Origin: CAZUSU01 sp964623315 | Lineage (GTDB): Bacteria > Patescibacteriota > Patescibacteriia > Magasanikbacterales > 2-02-FULL-50-9b | Assembly (NCBI GenBank): GCA_964623315.1 | Contig: CAZUSU010000008.1 | Coordinates: forward strand, 1-19,292 | DNA length: 19,292 nt | Reading direction: 5' to 3' | Shown: in pieces, positions 1 through 7,457 of the stretch | Numbering within the stretch: the first letter of the stretch is position 1 | Layout: each line of letters begins with the position of its first letter | Program-made: the position numbers and the translations under genes | Notes under the pieces: model-generated | The model's input: the letters and a program-made list of their open reading frames with translations, nothing else | Told to the model about the DNA's origin: nothing | Databases searched by the model: none

Positions 1-1026
1 TATCCGTTACGCTCATTAGTTATCGTTCATCATATCAGTGGTTCTGAAAAATCTAGTCCGGTGCTTAGCAACTATGTATATATGCAGTCAACGCCAACCG
101 GTGTTGCGAGTCGTACGGAGCCGTTATGGCTCGATAACGGACCGAACAAAAACGGGACGAACGTCTGTTATACAGGGAAGTATGAGATGCTGATTGTGCC
201 GCATGACACATTGGCAAACACCAAACCGTGGGGCGGTGCATTCAGTTACGGACCACCGAGCGATGGCACGCAAGGTAAGGGGTCGGCCATTACGATTCCA
301 TTGCCGCAGTCGGTTGGCCCGAAAACATACGACATTGCGCCGTATGGCGTAGAAGGGGACTATCGCATTGTGTTAAAGGCGCCACAGTCACAAACTCGTG
401 AAGATGCATTTATTGATTGGAAAATAACACCAGAAGTTGTAACGGATGCTGTCTTCTTGGTTAAACCTGCCGGGTATGATTTAGTAGGGAATTTATTCCC
501 ATCAGCATCCAAATGCGCTGATAATGGTTACGAGAGCAATGCTACATGGATAAAAACATTGTCAGAAGGGAAGGCTGAAACGGCTTTTATGTGGCGCGAC
601 GGATGTATCTCATTGGAGCCGCGTGTTCAATTAGAGCAGATATACTCAACGATTGATAAAAAAGATTATTTTGGGTATGGTAGATTTGTGACGACATTAC
701 GTAAATCATCGCAAAATAATGACGCATATTATGCCGCGGTATTTCAGCCAAAAGTTCGTATCGCTCAAGGAGTGAAGGGTACTGATGTTACCTTGGACAT
801 CTATTACTTCACCGATAAAACATGGAAATTAATAAAAACACTGAAGCCAGAAACCGATGGCATTGTTGATAAAAATAGTTTGACCGCTTGGTATCCGTTT
901 TTCTTTAAGCCAGTACGTACAAAAATGCCGAATGGATCATTTGTGGGTGCAGGATATCGGCCACATGTATCATTGTTTAAGGGGCAGTATGTTCAGGGTA
1001 CATCATCGGTGTTACTGCTTCCATAA
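1..1026 (+). CDS. Hypothetical protein, 5' end outside the window
   Basis: The reading frame is open from base 1 to the TAA at 1024-1026, so at least 341 residues are visible and the true start lies to the left. The GTG at 61 is in frame but there is no reason to treat it as the start. I do not recognise a family. The visible part has no obvious membrane segment, is rich in Tyr, Thr, Gly and Lys, and has only a few cysteines, which looks like a secreted or surface beta-rich protein. It lies 14 bases before a run of three membrane proteins with calcium-binding repeats and may belong to the same envelope operon. Its bases look more AT-rich than the genes that follow. No function can be assigned. 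Confidence 0.75.
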   Translation, partial: YPLRSLVIVHHISGSEKSSPVLSNYVYMQSTPTGVASRTEPLWLDNGPNKNGTNVCYTGKYEMLIVPHDTLANTKPWGGAFSYGPPSDGTQGKGSAITIPLPQSVGPKTYDIAPYGVEGDYRIVLKAPQSQTREDAFIDWKITPEVVTDAVFLVKPAGYDLVGNLFPSASKCADNGYESNATWIKTLSEGKAETAFMWRDGCISLEPRVQLEQIYSTIDKKDYFGYGRFVTTLRKSSQNNDAYYAAVFQPKVRIAQGVKGTDVTLDIYYFTDKTWKLIKTLKPETDGIVDKNSLTAWYPFFFKPVRTKMPNGSFVGAGYRPHVSLFKGQYVQGTSSVLLLP

Positions 1027-1040
1027 AAATTAACATTATT

Positions 1041-1418
1041 ATGAATGAAGATATTTCCCCATCCCCATCGCGCCGCCGCCTCATTTTTGTTATACTGGGT
1101 GTGAGCGTACTGTTTATAATTATCGTGACGTTGTTTCTATTTACGAAACGGCGGCCAAACACCGCAACGGCGCCGGTGGTGGGCGGTACAGCTGAAGACG
1201 ATATTACGCGCGCGCTTCCGGCGCCGCGTGATACGGACCGCGATACTCTATCCGATGCAGAAGAACAGAAATTAGGAACTGACCAAACCAAAGGCGACAC
1301 CGATGGCGACGGTCTCTCTGATGCCACCGAAGTTAACAAAACAAAAACAGACCCTTTGCGGCCACGCTCAAAAGATCCGACTTTGACGGATCTGGAGTGG
1401 GCGCAAAAACAACAATAA
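1041..1418 (+). CDS. Single-pass membrane protein with thrombospondin type 3 repeats (first of three)
   Basis: A 125-residue protein. A short N-terminal cytoplasmic stretch ends in three arginines (11-13), followed by one strongly hydrophobic segment at about 14-34, then an extracytoplasmic tail. The tail carries two Asp-rich repeats of the thrombospondin type 3 kind: DTDRDTLSDAEE (64-75) and DTDGDGLSDATE (87-98). In this family such repeats bind calcium through the Asp side chains and act as rigid spacers or adhesive parts. The start is the ATG at 1041; there is no Shine-Dalgarno. The next gene follows after 2 bases and has the same layout, so this is a tandem paralogue set. The exact role (surface adhesion, envelope spacing) is not shown by the sequence. 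Confidence 0.85.
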   Translation: MNEDISPSPSRRRLIFVILGVSVLFIIIVTLFLFTKRRPNTATAPVVGGTAEDDITRALPAPRDTDRDTLSDAEEQKLGTDQTKGDTDGDGLSDATEVNKTKTDPLRPRSKDPTLTDLEWAQKQQ

Positions 1419-1420
1419 CT

Positions 1421-2101
1421 ATGTTTGACGAACAAGACCAACCCGCCACAGAAGCGCCGCCAGTATTTGACGGCACCACCGACACCCACCTGCCGGATCG
1501 TTCTCCGGAAACCACGGTCATGGGACCGTCTGCGCTTGAAGCAGGAAAGCTTACCCCAAAACAAACGGACCCTGTTTCTATGCAGGGAATGGATTCCGGC
1601 GAACTGCACGAACCAACGGCACTCAAAAGAATTATATTGGCAACGGTTATTGTTGCGGTGATCGCCATTATTGCCGGCGGCGTGTGGTGGTTTTTGAATC
1701 GCACAGACAGCACCAATGCCCCAGCCGCCGCAGAAAAAAAAGATGAACCCGTCCCCCCCGCCAGCGCATCCATAGACGTTGATACGCCACCAGCGGTTCC
1801 CACCGCGCCGTCCGCAGAGGGCGTAGAATTTCAACAACCGCAACCAACAGAGCCGGCACCGGCTCCGGAGCCACCAAAGAATGTTGATACGGATAAAGAC
1901 GGTTTGACGGATGCGCGTGAGGCACAACTCAAAACAGATCCAAATAATCCGGACACGGATGGCGATTCCTTGAACGACGGCGCCGAAGTAAATATCTGGG
2001 GCACGGATCCGTTCAAAAAAGATACGGACTCGGACGGTTTTCCGGATGGTCAAGAAGTGATGAACGGATTTAATCCAAAAGGTGCGGGCAAGTTGCAATA
2101 A
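1421..2101 (+). CDS. Single-pass membrane protein with thrombospondin type 3 repeats (second of three)
   Basis: A 226-residue protein from the ATG at 1421, two bases after the stop of the previous gene. An in-frame GTG at 1397 would add eight residues but lies inside that gene and is less likely. Layout: an acidic and Pro-rich cytoplasmic N-terminus (1-69), a membrane segment (about 70-93, ending VWWFLN), a Pro/Ala/Glu-rich linker (about 95-155), then type 3 repeats such as DTDKDGLTDARE, DTDGDSLNDGAE and DTDSDGFPDGQE up to the C-terminus. The repeats should bind calcium outside the membrane. The Pro-rich linker suggests it spans part of the cell wall. Function beyond this is unknown. Confidence 0.87.
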   Translation: MFDEQDQPATEAPPVFDGTTDTHLPDRSPETTVMGPSALEAGKLTPKQTDPVSMQGMDSGELHEPTALKRIILATVIVAVIAIIAGGVWWFLNRTDSTNAPAAAEKKDEPVPPASASIDVDTPPAVPTAPSAEGVEFQQPQPTEPAPAPEPPKNVDTDKDGLTDAREAQLKTDPNNPDTDGDSLNDGAEVNIWGTDPFKKDTDSDGFPDGQEVMNGFNPKGAGKLQ

Positions 2102-2116
2102 GTATTTTTTGTTCTT

Positions 2117-3280
2117 ATGTCCGATGATGAAATAAAAAAGCCGGAAAGCGCTGAGGCCGAAATGCCCCAAATGGTGATTCATACCATACCGATGGAGTTT
2201 TATGGTGGAAAAAATCCGGCGGCTGATTATCCGGTGGCGTCACCCGTGGCGGTAACCGTTTCTCCTTCAAAGCAAACACCCGCACCACCTATTCCCGCAA
2301 CTCCAAAACTCGGCACCGCCATTGGTGGCACCGCACAACCGCTGGCCGCAGGAAAACCAAAATGGATTCTGCCGGCAATAATTGGAGGGGTATTGATTGT
2401 GGTACTCGGCGGCGGCACGGTTGCATACTTTGCCTTTCAAGCAAAACCGGCAGAGCCCGAGCCATCGCCGCCCGTCATTGCGGTTACGGCGCCGGAAGAA
2501 ATTAAATCGGAAATAGATCTCCAGCCGCCCAAACCAGAACCAACACCGGTGGTATTGCCAAAACCGCTTTCATTAATTGCGCCGCATACGTTTACCGATT
2601 CATTGGATGGCGATGCCGATGGGCTGACTGATGTTGAAGAAGAGCTGTGGGGGACCAATCCGACTGTCGCCGATTCGGATGGTGACACCTATTCGGATGG
2701 TGTTGAATTGCGAAATCTATATAACCCCATTGGCACGGCGCCTCAACGGCTCATTGACGCTGGCTTGGTGAGCACGTATGTGAACACCGAATATAAATAC
2801 ACGGCAATGTATCCTAAGGCATGGTTGCCACAAGACGTTGACGCCGGTAAAACGGAAACAATTTTTACCTCCGTGAACGGAGAATTTGTGGCTATCAACG
2901 TGCTCAAATTTCCAACCACCGTTCCGTTTGCTGAATGGTTTGCCCAGCAGTTCCCCGATGAGGCAATAAGCAACTACAGCTCATTTACCAATCGCATGAA
3001 AGTTGCCGGTATCATAAGCGCAGATAAAACAGTGGCAATTATTACGGATGGGGCGCAAGTGTTTTTACTGCGGTATGATGGCGGCAGTCGTTCACAAATA
3101 AATTATCGCACATCGTTTGAATCGCTCGTGCAATCGTTTAAACCGGCGAGTGTCGCAACACCCATAGAATTTTTGCCCAAGACCGTGGTGGCGCCGGAGC
3201 CCGCTGAGGAAATTATTCCACTACCCGCACTGCTCCAAGATGAAATCGCGGCACCACCGCCACCGCCACCGGCGCAATAA
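2117..3280 (+). CDS. Membrane protein with thrombospondin type 3 repeat and a C-terminal alpha/beta domain (third of three)
   Basis: A 387-residue protein. Cytoplasmic Pro-rich N-terminus (1-83), membrane segment at about 84-107 with a Gly-rich end, Pro/Glu linker (110-155), type 3 repeats (about 164-200, with DGDADGLTDVEEE and DSDGDTYSDGVE), then a globular region at about 222-343. The globular part begins with an EYKYTAMYPKAW stretch, which resembles the PsbP-like or surface domains that often follow such repeats in CPR proteins; that match is by eye only. The protein ends in a low-complexity tail with six prolines in a row. It differs from its two upstream paralogues by this extra domain. 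The start is the ATG at 2117, with no Shine-Dalgarno. Confidence 0.87.
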   Translation: MSDDEIKKPESAEAEMPQMVIHTIPMEFYGGKNPAADYPVASPVAVTVSPSKQTPAPPIPATPKLGTAIGGTAQPLAAGKPKWILPAIIGGVLIVVLGGGTVAYFAFQAKPAEPEPSPPVIAVTAPEEIKSEIDLQPPKPEPTPVVLPKPLSLIAPHTFTDSLDGDADGLTDVEEELWGTNPTVADSDGDTYSDGVELRNLYNPIGTAPQRLIDAGLVSTYVNTEYKYTAMYPKAWLPQDVDAGKTETIFTSVNGEFVAINVLKFPTTVPFAEWFAQQFPDEAISNYSSFTNRMKVAGIISADKTVAIITDGAQVFLLRYDGGSRSQINYRTSFESLVQSFKPASVATPIEFLPKTVVAPEPAEEIIPLPALLQDEIAAPPPPPPAQ

Positions 3281-3288
3281 CGCGCGCT

Positions 3289-3663
3289 ATGTTTTCATTA
3301 CAGCGTATTGCCGCGGCAGTGGTTCGTCAAGAGTGCGGCCGCGGGTCTGTTTCGGTAATTTTTGTAGGACCGTCACGTATGCGCCAACTCAATAAACGGT
3401 ATCGCGGCATTAATCGTGCCACGGATGTGTTGTCTTTTCATTCAGAAGAAAAAGGGTATCTCGGTGATATTCTGTTGTGTCGTTCGTACCTGCGAAAGCA
3501 GGCGCAAGCGGCCGCAGTTGCTTACAAAGAAGAGCTCGCGCGCATGACTATTCATGGGGCCCTGCATTTGCTGGGATATGACCATATGAAGCCGCGCGAC
3601 GCAAAAAAAATGTTCGGCCTTCAGGAAGAATATTTAAAAAAATATTATGACATTTCAAAATAG
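3289..3663 (+). CDS. ybeY: Endoribonuclease YbeY (rRNA maturation factor)
   Basis: A 124-residue protein carrying the family's zinc signature HGALHLLGYDH at 89-99 (His89, His93, His99 as metal ligands) and the upstream conserved stretch LNKRYRGINRATDVLSF (34-50). YbeY is a single-strand-specific metal-dependent endoribonuclease that takes part in 16S rRNA 3' end maturation and ribosome quality control in the cytoplasm. At 124 residues it is short compared with the usual 150 or so, with a trimmed N-terminus, as is common in reduced genomes. Its last 17 bases overlap the start of the diacylglycerol-kinase-like gene, as in many bacteria where ybeY and dgkA are adjacent. Confidence 0.95.
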   Translation: MFSLQRIAAAVVRQECGRGSVSVIFVGPSRMRQLNKRYRGINRATDVLSFHSEEKGYLGDILLCRSYLRKQAQAAAVAYKEELARMTIHGALHLLGYDHMKPRDAKKMFGLQEEYLKKYYDISK

Positions 3664-4006
3664 TTTTCGTGCCGCATTACACGGCATTGTGCTGGTATAC
3701 CGTGAGGAGCGCAGTTTTCGTATTCAGGTGGCGGTTGCCGTTAGCGTTGCCGGTTTGATGGCAATACTACCGCTCAAATCATGGGAGTATATTATTTTGA
3801 CGTTGTGTGTGGGGCTCGTGTTGGTGCTGGAGATATTGAACACTATTTTTGAACGATTATCTGATATGGTTAAACCGCGGTTGCATTCATACGTTGGCGT
3901 CATAAAAGATCTGATGGCTGGCGCGGTTTTGATTATGAGTGTAGCCGCCGCAGTGGTTGGCCTCATTATTTTTGTTCCCCATCTGCTTGTTCTTGTGATA
4001 CAATAG
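3647..4006 (+). CDS. dgkA: Diacylglycerol/undecaprenol kinase family protein (DgkA-like)
   Basis: A 119-residue integral membrane protein with three hydrophobic helices (about 27-42, 47-64, 90-115). Family markers are EERSFRIQ (20-27), the core LEILNTIFERLSD (61-73) with the two glutamates (62, 69) and the Asn (65) that serve nucleotide/metal binding and catalysis, and KDLMAGAVLI (87-96). The family phosphorylates diacylglycerol or undecaprenol with ATP at the inner face of the membrane; Gram-positive-like members are mainly undecaprenol kinases that recycle the wall lipid carrier. Which lipid is used here cannot be told. The ATG at 3647 lies inside ybeY, and ftsA follows after 4 bases, so all three are probably co-translated. 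Confidence 0.92.
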   Translation: MTFQNSFRAALHGIVLVYREERSFRIQVAVAVSVAGLMAILPLKSWEYIILTLCVGLVLVLEILNTIFERLSDMVKPRLHSYVGVIKDLMAGAVLIMSVAAAVVGLIIFVPHLLVLVIQ

Positions 4007-4010
4007 GTGC

Positions 4011-5279
4011 ATGAAATTTTCGCGCGAACAACCGGTGATCACCGGCATTGATATTGGGTCTGCGGCTATTCGTGTGGCTGTTGGTCGTGTGGTAGAACAG
4101 GAACGCGGGCAGTTGTTGCAATTATTGGCGTGTGCCGAAGTGCCCTCCGAAGGAATCCATAAAGGGATTATTACCAGCATTGACGACGCGGTGTCATCGG
4201 TGTCTGCCTGCCTAGAACGAGCGGAGCGTTTGGCGAACATAGAAATTACTCATGCGTTGGTGGGCATTTCCGGTAGCCACGTTATGTCCCAACAAAGTAA
4301 AGGCGTGGTTGCGGTTGCCAAACCGGATGGCGAAATAACCGATGACGATGTGGCGCGATCCGTGGAAGCGGCGCGCACCGTTGCAACGCCGGTTAATTAC
4401 GAAATAATTCATGTCATCCCCAAGACATTTACCGTGGACGGTCAATCAGGCATTAAAGACCCCACCGGAATGACCGGCGTGCGGCTGGAGGTTGATGCGC
4501 AGATTATTCAGGGTGTTTCTTCGCAAATAAAAAACATGAGTAAAGTGGTATATCGCGCCGGACTTGCCATTGATACGCATGTTTTGTCAATTTTAGCCGT
4601 GGCAGAAGTCGTTACCACTGCGCGTCAAAAAGAGCTGGGTGTTGCCGTGGTAAATGTGGGCGCATCAACCACCAGCATTGCCATCTACGAAGATGGCGAT
4701 GTGCTACACACGGCAATTTTGCCCGTTGGTTCCGAACACATTACTTCTGACATCGCGGTTGGACTACGCACGGCCATAGATGTTGCCGAGCGGGTGAAAA
4801 TAGAATTCGGTACGGCATTGCCCAAACAAGTGGCACGCAAGGAAGAAATATTTTTATCTGAATTAGGCGCGGCTGAACAGGAAGTGGTGGACAGAAAATT
4901 TGTTGCAGAAATTATAGAAGCGCGCGTAGAAGAGATTTTACAAAAAATAGATAAAGAATTGCGTGCGGTGGAGCGGTCCGGCTTGTTGCCGGGTGGGGTT
5001 TTATTTGTGGGAGGTGGTTCACGTCTGGACGGTTTTATTGAAATTTCAAAGCGTCAATTGCGCCTGCCTGCCGCGTTGGGCTATCCTATGGATTTAACGA
5101 GTTTGTCGGATAAGGTAAATGATTTGGCGTGCGCCACCGCAATTGGTCTGGTTGCGTGGGGCGCCACGCACGGTACATCGGGCAGTGGGGCATTGCTTTC
5201 TCATGTGGGGGCATCTCTGCAAGACGCAAAGGCAATGTCAAAGCAGGTGCGGGAGTGGATTCGTTCGTTGCTACCATAA
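4011..5279 (+). CDS. ftsA: Cell division protein FtsA
   Basis: A 422-residue actin-like ATPase. The first phosphate loop is visible as TGIDIGSAAIRVAVG (11-25). An FtsA-specific SHS2 (1C) domain follows at about 85-170, with LVGISGSHV and the VIPKTFTVDG stretch. The second phosphate and adenosine motifs follow (VVNVGASTTSIAIY, then LLPGGVLFVGGGSRLDG). The C-terminus MSKQVREWIRSLLP is the amphipathic membrane-targeting helix. FtsA tethers FtsZ filaments to the inner membrane face and recruits later division proteins. Length is normal for the family. It is followed by a 134-base gap with a promoter and then ftsZ, the usual order. Confidence 0.97.
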   Translation: MKFSREQPVITGIDIGSAAIRVAVGRVVEQERGQLLQLLACAEVPSEGIHKGIITSIDDAVSSVSACLERAERLANIEITHALVGISGSHVMSQQSKGVVAVAKPDGEITDDDVARSVEAARTVATPVNYEIIHVIPKTFTVDGQSGIKDPTGMTGVRLEVDAQIIQGVSSQIKNMSKVVYRAGLAIDTHVLSILAVAEVVTTARQKELGVAVVNVGASTTSIAIYEDGDVLHTAILPVGSEHITSDIAVGLRTAIDVAERVKIEFGTALPKQVARKEEIFLSELGAAEQEVVDRKFVAEIIEARVEEILQKIDKELRAVERSGLLPGGVLFVGGGSRLDGFIEISKRQLRLPAALGYPMDLTSLSDKVNDLACATAIGLVAWGATHGTSGSGALLSHVGASLQDAKAMSKQVREWIRSLLP

Positions 5280-5316
5280 AAAAATTTTTGAGGTGTGGAT
5301 AACTTTTCCTCACTTA

Positions 5317-5325
5317 TGCTATAGT
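5317..5325 (+). promoter_or_regulatory. Extended -10 promoter of ftsZ
   Basis: TGC followed by TATAGT (5320-5325) forms an extended -10 element; the matching -35 area (TGGATA, 5296-5301, 18-base spacer) is weak, as is common for extended -10 promoters. Transcription would start near 5332 and give a leader of about 80 bases before the ftsZ ATG at 5414. This would allow ftsZ to be made in excess over ftsA. Confidence 0.55.
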
Positions 5326-5337
5326 ATCCACATCCTT

Positions 5338-5351
5338 GGAGCAACGGCTCC
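5338..5351 (+). other. Small GC-rich hairpin in the ftsZ leader
   Basis: GGAGC (5338-5342), loop AACG, GCTCC (5347-5351), followed by a T-rich stretch CTTGTTTTAT. A five-pair stem with this tail could be a weak terminator for ftsA read-through, a leader structure limiting ftsZ expression, or a 5' stabiliser. The short stem makes chance formation possible. Confidence 0.3.
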
Positions 5352-5413
5352 CTTGTTTTATATCAGGGATTTGAACACTGATTGTACTCAATACAATGAA
5401 ATAAAGAAATACT

Positions 5414-6679
5414 ATGCCAGAAGTAAAACCGGGAATTGATACGATCGCAAAAATTGTCGTGGTAGGTGTGGGTGGCGCCGGCGGTTCTGCAGTGAATCGC
5501 ATGGTGGAAGCAAAAATTCGCGGCGTTGAATTTGTCGTCGTGAACACCGATGTTCAGGCACTGCATAATTCATTGGCACACACAAAAATTAATATTGGCA
5601 AAACGGTAACGCGCGGGCTTGGTGCGGGCATGGATCCGGACACCGGTCGCCGCGCCGCCGAGGAATCACAAAATGAAATTCGTGAAGCGATAAAAGGTGC
5701 AAACATGGTTTTTGTGACCTGTGGGTTGGGTGGGGGCACCGGTTCCGGCGCCAGTCCTATTATTGCAGACATTGCGCGTGAAAGCGGCGCGCTCACCGTA
5801 GCGGTGGTGACCAAACCATTTACCTTTGAAGGGACACAGCGGCGTACGGTTGCCGAACGCGCGCATGAAGAACTGACAGAGCGTGTAGATACCATCATCA
5901 CCATTCCCAACGATCGCATAATGGAAATCATTGATAAAAAAACGACACGCACCGAAGCGTTTCGTATGATAGATGATGTCCTGCGTCAGGCCGTTCAGGG
6001 AATTGCCGACCTCATTATGATACATGGCGAAATTAACGTGGACTTTGCTGATGTGCGGCGTGTCATGGCAAATCAAGGGCCGGCGCTCATGGGCATTGGC
6101 CGTGCGAGCGGTGAAAATCGCGCCATTGATGCGGCTAAGCTAGCCATTTCGTCGCCGCTTTTGGAACTTTCTATAGATGGTGCCCGCGGTATTTTGTTTA
6201 TTGTTTCTGGCCCAACCGATTTGGGGATGCAAGAAATTCAAGAAGCGGCAAAAGTGGTCACCGGTTCTGCCGACGAAAACGCCACCATTATTTGGGGGTT
6301 GGTTAATGATGAATCAATGGCCGGTGAGGTTAAGATTACCGTTGTCGCAACCGGATTTGAAGATAGACGCGCGGCGCACGGTGCGCGCACCGAGCGTGTT
6401 GATCGTGACGCGGTGCGCGATGAACAGCCGTTTCGGCCCATTGCCCGTCCGGTATTTCGTCCGCAATCGGTTTCCTATTCTTTGCCCAGCACAACAGCCG
6501 GCGCAGGCGCGGATCAGAAACCGGCGTCAGCACCGCACAATGACGTACCGGGTTTTAAGACGCGCTCGCTCGGTACCGGTTCATCAGCCGCCGCGCTTGA
6601 TGATGCGTCAGAAATGGATTTAGACGAAGTGGAAATTCCGGCATTTATTCGTAAGAAGATGGGCGGGAACATTACGTAA
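5414..6679 (+). CDS. ftsZ: Cell division protein FtsZ
   Basis: A 421-residue tubulin-like GTPase. The nucleotide-binding GGGTGSG loop is at 106-112, preceded by the N-terminal VVVGVGGAGGSAVNRM (15-30). The T7 catalytic synergy loop NVDFADV (208-214) keeps both Asp residues that complete GTP hydrolysis across the filament interface. After the globular domain (to about 320) there is a variable linker rich in Ala, Pro and Arg. The C-terminal peptide EIPAFIRKK binds FtsA. FtsZ forms the division ring under the membrane. The start ATG has no Shine-Dalgarno, only A-rich sequence. nrdR follows after 6 bases, so the two genes are probably co-transcribed. Confidence 0.98.
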   Translation: MPEVKPGIDTIAKIVVVGVGGAGGSAVNRMVEAKIRGVEFVVVNTDVQALHNSLAHTKINIGKTVTRGLGAGMDPDTGRRAAEESQNEIREAIKGANMVFVTCGLGGGTGSGASPIIADIARESGALTVAVVTKPFTFEGTQRRTVAERAHEELTERVDTIITIPNDRIMEIIDKKTTRTEAFRMIDDVLRQAVQGIADLIMIHGEINVDFADVRRVMANQGPALMGIGRASGENRAIDAAKLAISSPLLELSIDGARGILFIVSGPTDLGMQEIQEAAKVVTGSADENATIIWGLVNDESMAGEVKITVVATGFEDRRAAHGARTERVDRDAVRDEQPFRPIARPVFRPQSVSYSLPSTTAGAGADQKPASAPHNDVPGFKTRSLGTGSSAAALDDASEMDLDEVEIPAFIRKKMGGNIT

Positions 6680-6685
6680 TTATTT

Positions 6686-7168
6686 ATGCAATGCCTCGTG
6701 TGTAAACACGAAACCAAAGTGGTTGATTCCCGCGTCGTGGAACATGGATGGCGGGTGCGGCGGCGGCGTGAATGTGAAACGTGTGGCGCGCGGTTTACCA
6801 CTATTGAAGAAATGGAACTGCTGGATGTCACGGTGATTAAACGCGACGGACGGCGCGAAACCTATGATCGTGAAAAAGTAGAACAAGGAATTCGTCACTC
6901 ACTGCGCAAGCGCCCGTTTACCAGCGAAAATTTTCGCACCCTTATGAGTCGCATTGAACGCGACATCCAAAAAAAGCGCAAGCGGGAAATTACCACCCAT
7001 GAGATAGGGGACATCGTCATGCATCAACTCAAAAATTTTGATATGATAGGGTATATTCGGTTCGCCTCCATCTACCGGCAGTTTCAGGATGTCGGGACGT
7101 TTGCCACCGAAGCGGCGCTGTTACAAAAACTACGGCGACCGGCGCCAAAAAAACGTGGCGCACCGTAA
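6686..7168 (+). CDS. nrdR: Transcriptional repressor NrdR
   Basis: A 160-residue protein with an N-terminal zinc ribbon, Cys3-x2-Cys6 and Cys30-x2-Cys33, with basic residues between (VRRRRECETCG). An ATP-cone domain follows at about 47-137 (VIKRDGRRETYDREKVEQGI, then ITTHEIGDIVMHQL). NrdR senses ATP/dATP through the cone and represses ribonucleotide reductase genes by binding NrdR boxes. Length is typical. No ribonucleotide reductase gene lies in this window. The place behind ftsZ would couple division and dNTP supply, which is an inference. The C-terminal tail (PAPKKRGAP) is unusually basic and Pro-rich. Confidence 0.96.
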   Translation: MQCLVCKHETKVVDSRVVEHGWRVRRRRECETCGARFTTIEEMELLDVTVIKRDGRRETYDREKVEQGIRHSLRKRPFTSENFRTLMSRIERDIQKKRKREITTHEIGDIVMHQLKNFDMIGYIRFASIYRQFQDVGTFATEAALLQKLRRPAPKKRGAP

Positions 7169-7173
7169 AAAAT

Positions 7174-7455
7174 ATGTCAAAAAATCGCTCATTAGAAAAA
7201 GAAAAAAAATCAGTGCCCGAACAACTCGCGGCGATTAATTTTAGACTCGGCAAAATTGAACGGCACATGTTTTGGGAGACGGTGTTTGCCTCCCTGCGGC
7301 TTTTTATTATTGTGGTCCCCGTTGTCATTGCGTTTGTGGTTATTCCGCCGTTTGTAAAAAAATATGCGCCGGTCGTGGGGGCGGCGTTTGACAAAGTTGG
7401 TATGGTATTTCAAAATTTGCAAAACATTGGCGGCGCGCGCGGGGCGAAACAGTGA
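7174..7455 (+). CDS. Small single-pass membrane protein, function unknown
   Basis: A 93-residue protein with a charged N-terminal part (1-38) of helix-forming Lys/Glu residues (LEKEKKSVPEQLAAINFRLG), one membrane segment (about 41-60, ending in a di-proline), and a Gly-rich tail. It starts 5 bases after nrdR and its TGA overlaps or abuts the HtrA-like gene, so it is part of the same transcript. I do not recognise a named family. The amphipathic N-terminal helix could pair as a coiled coil or lie on the membrane. It may be an accessory to the neighbouring protease, but only position suggests this. Confidence 0.8.
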   Translation: MSKNRSLEKEKKSVPEQLAAINFRLGKIERHMFWETVFASLRLFIIVVPVVIAFVVIPPFVKKYAPVVGAAFDKVGMVFQNLQNIGGARGAKQ

Positions 7456-7457
7456 GT

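Noticed and set aside
977..2182. 401-residue open frame on the minus strand
   Set aside because: It lies antisense to two TSP3-repeat genes with clear domain structure; its translation is rich in Arg, Cys and Trp without family motifs, as expected of a shadow frame in GC-rich repeats.
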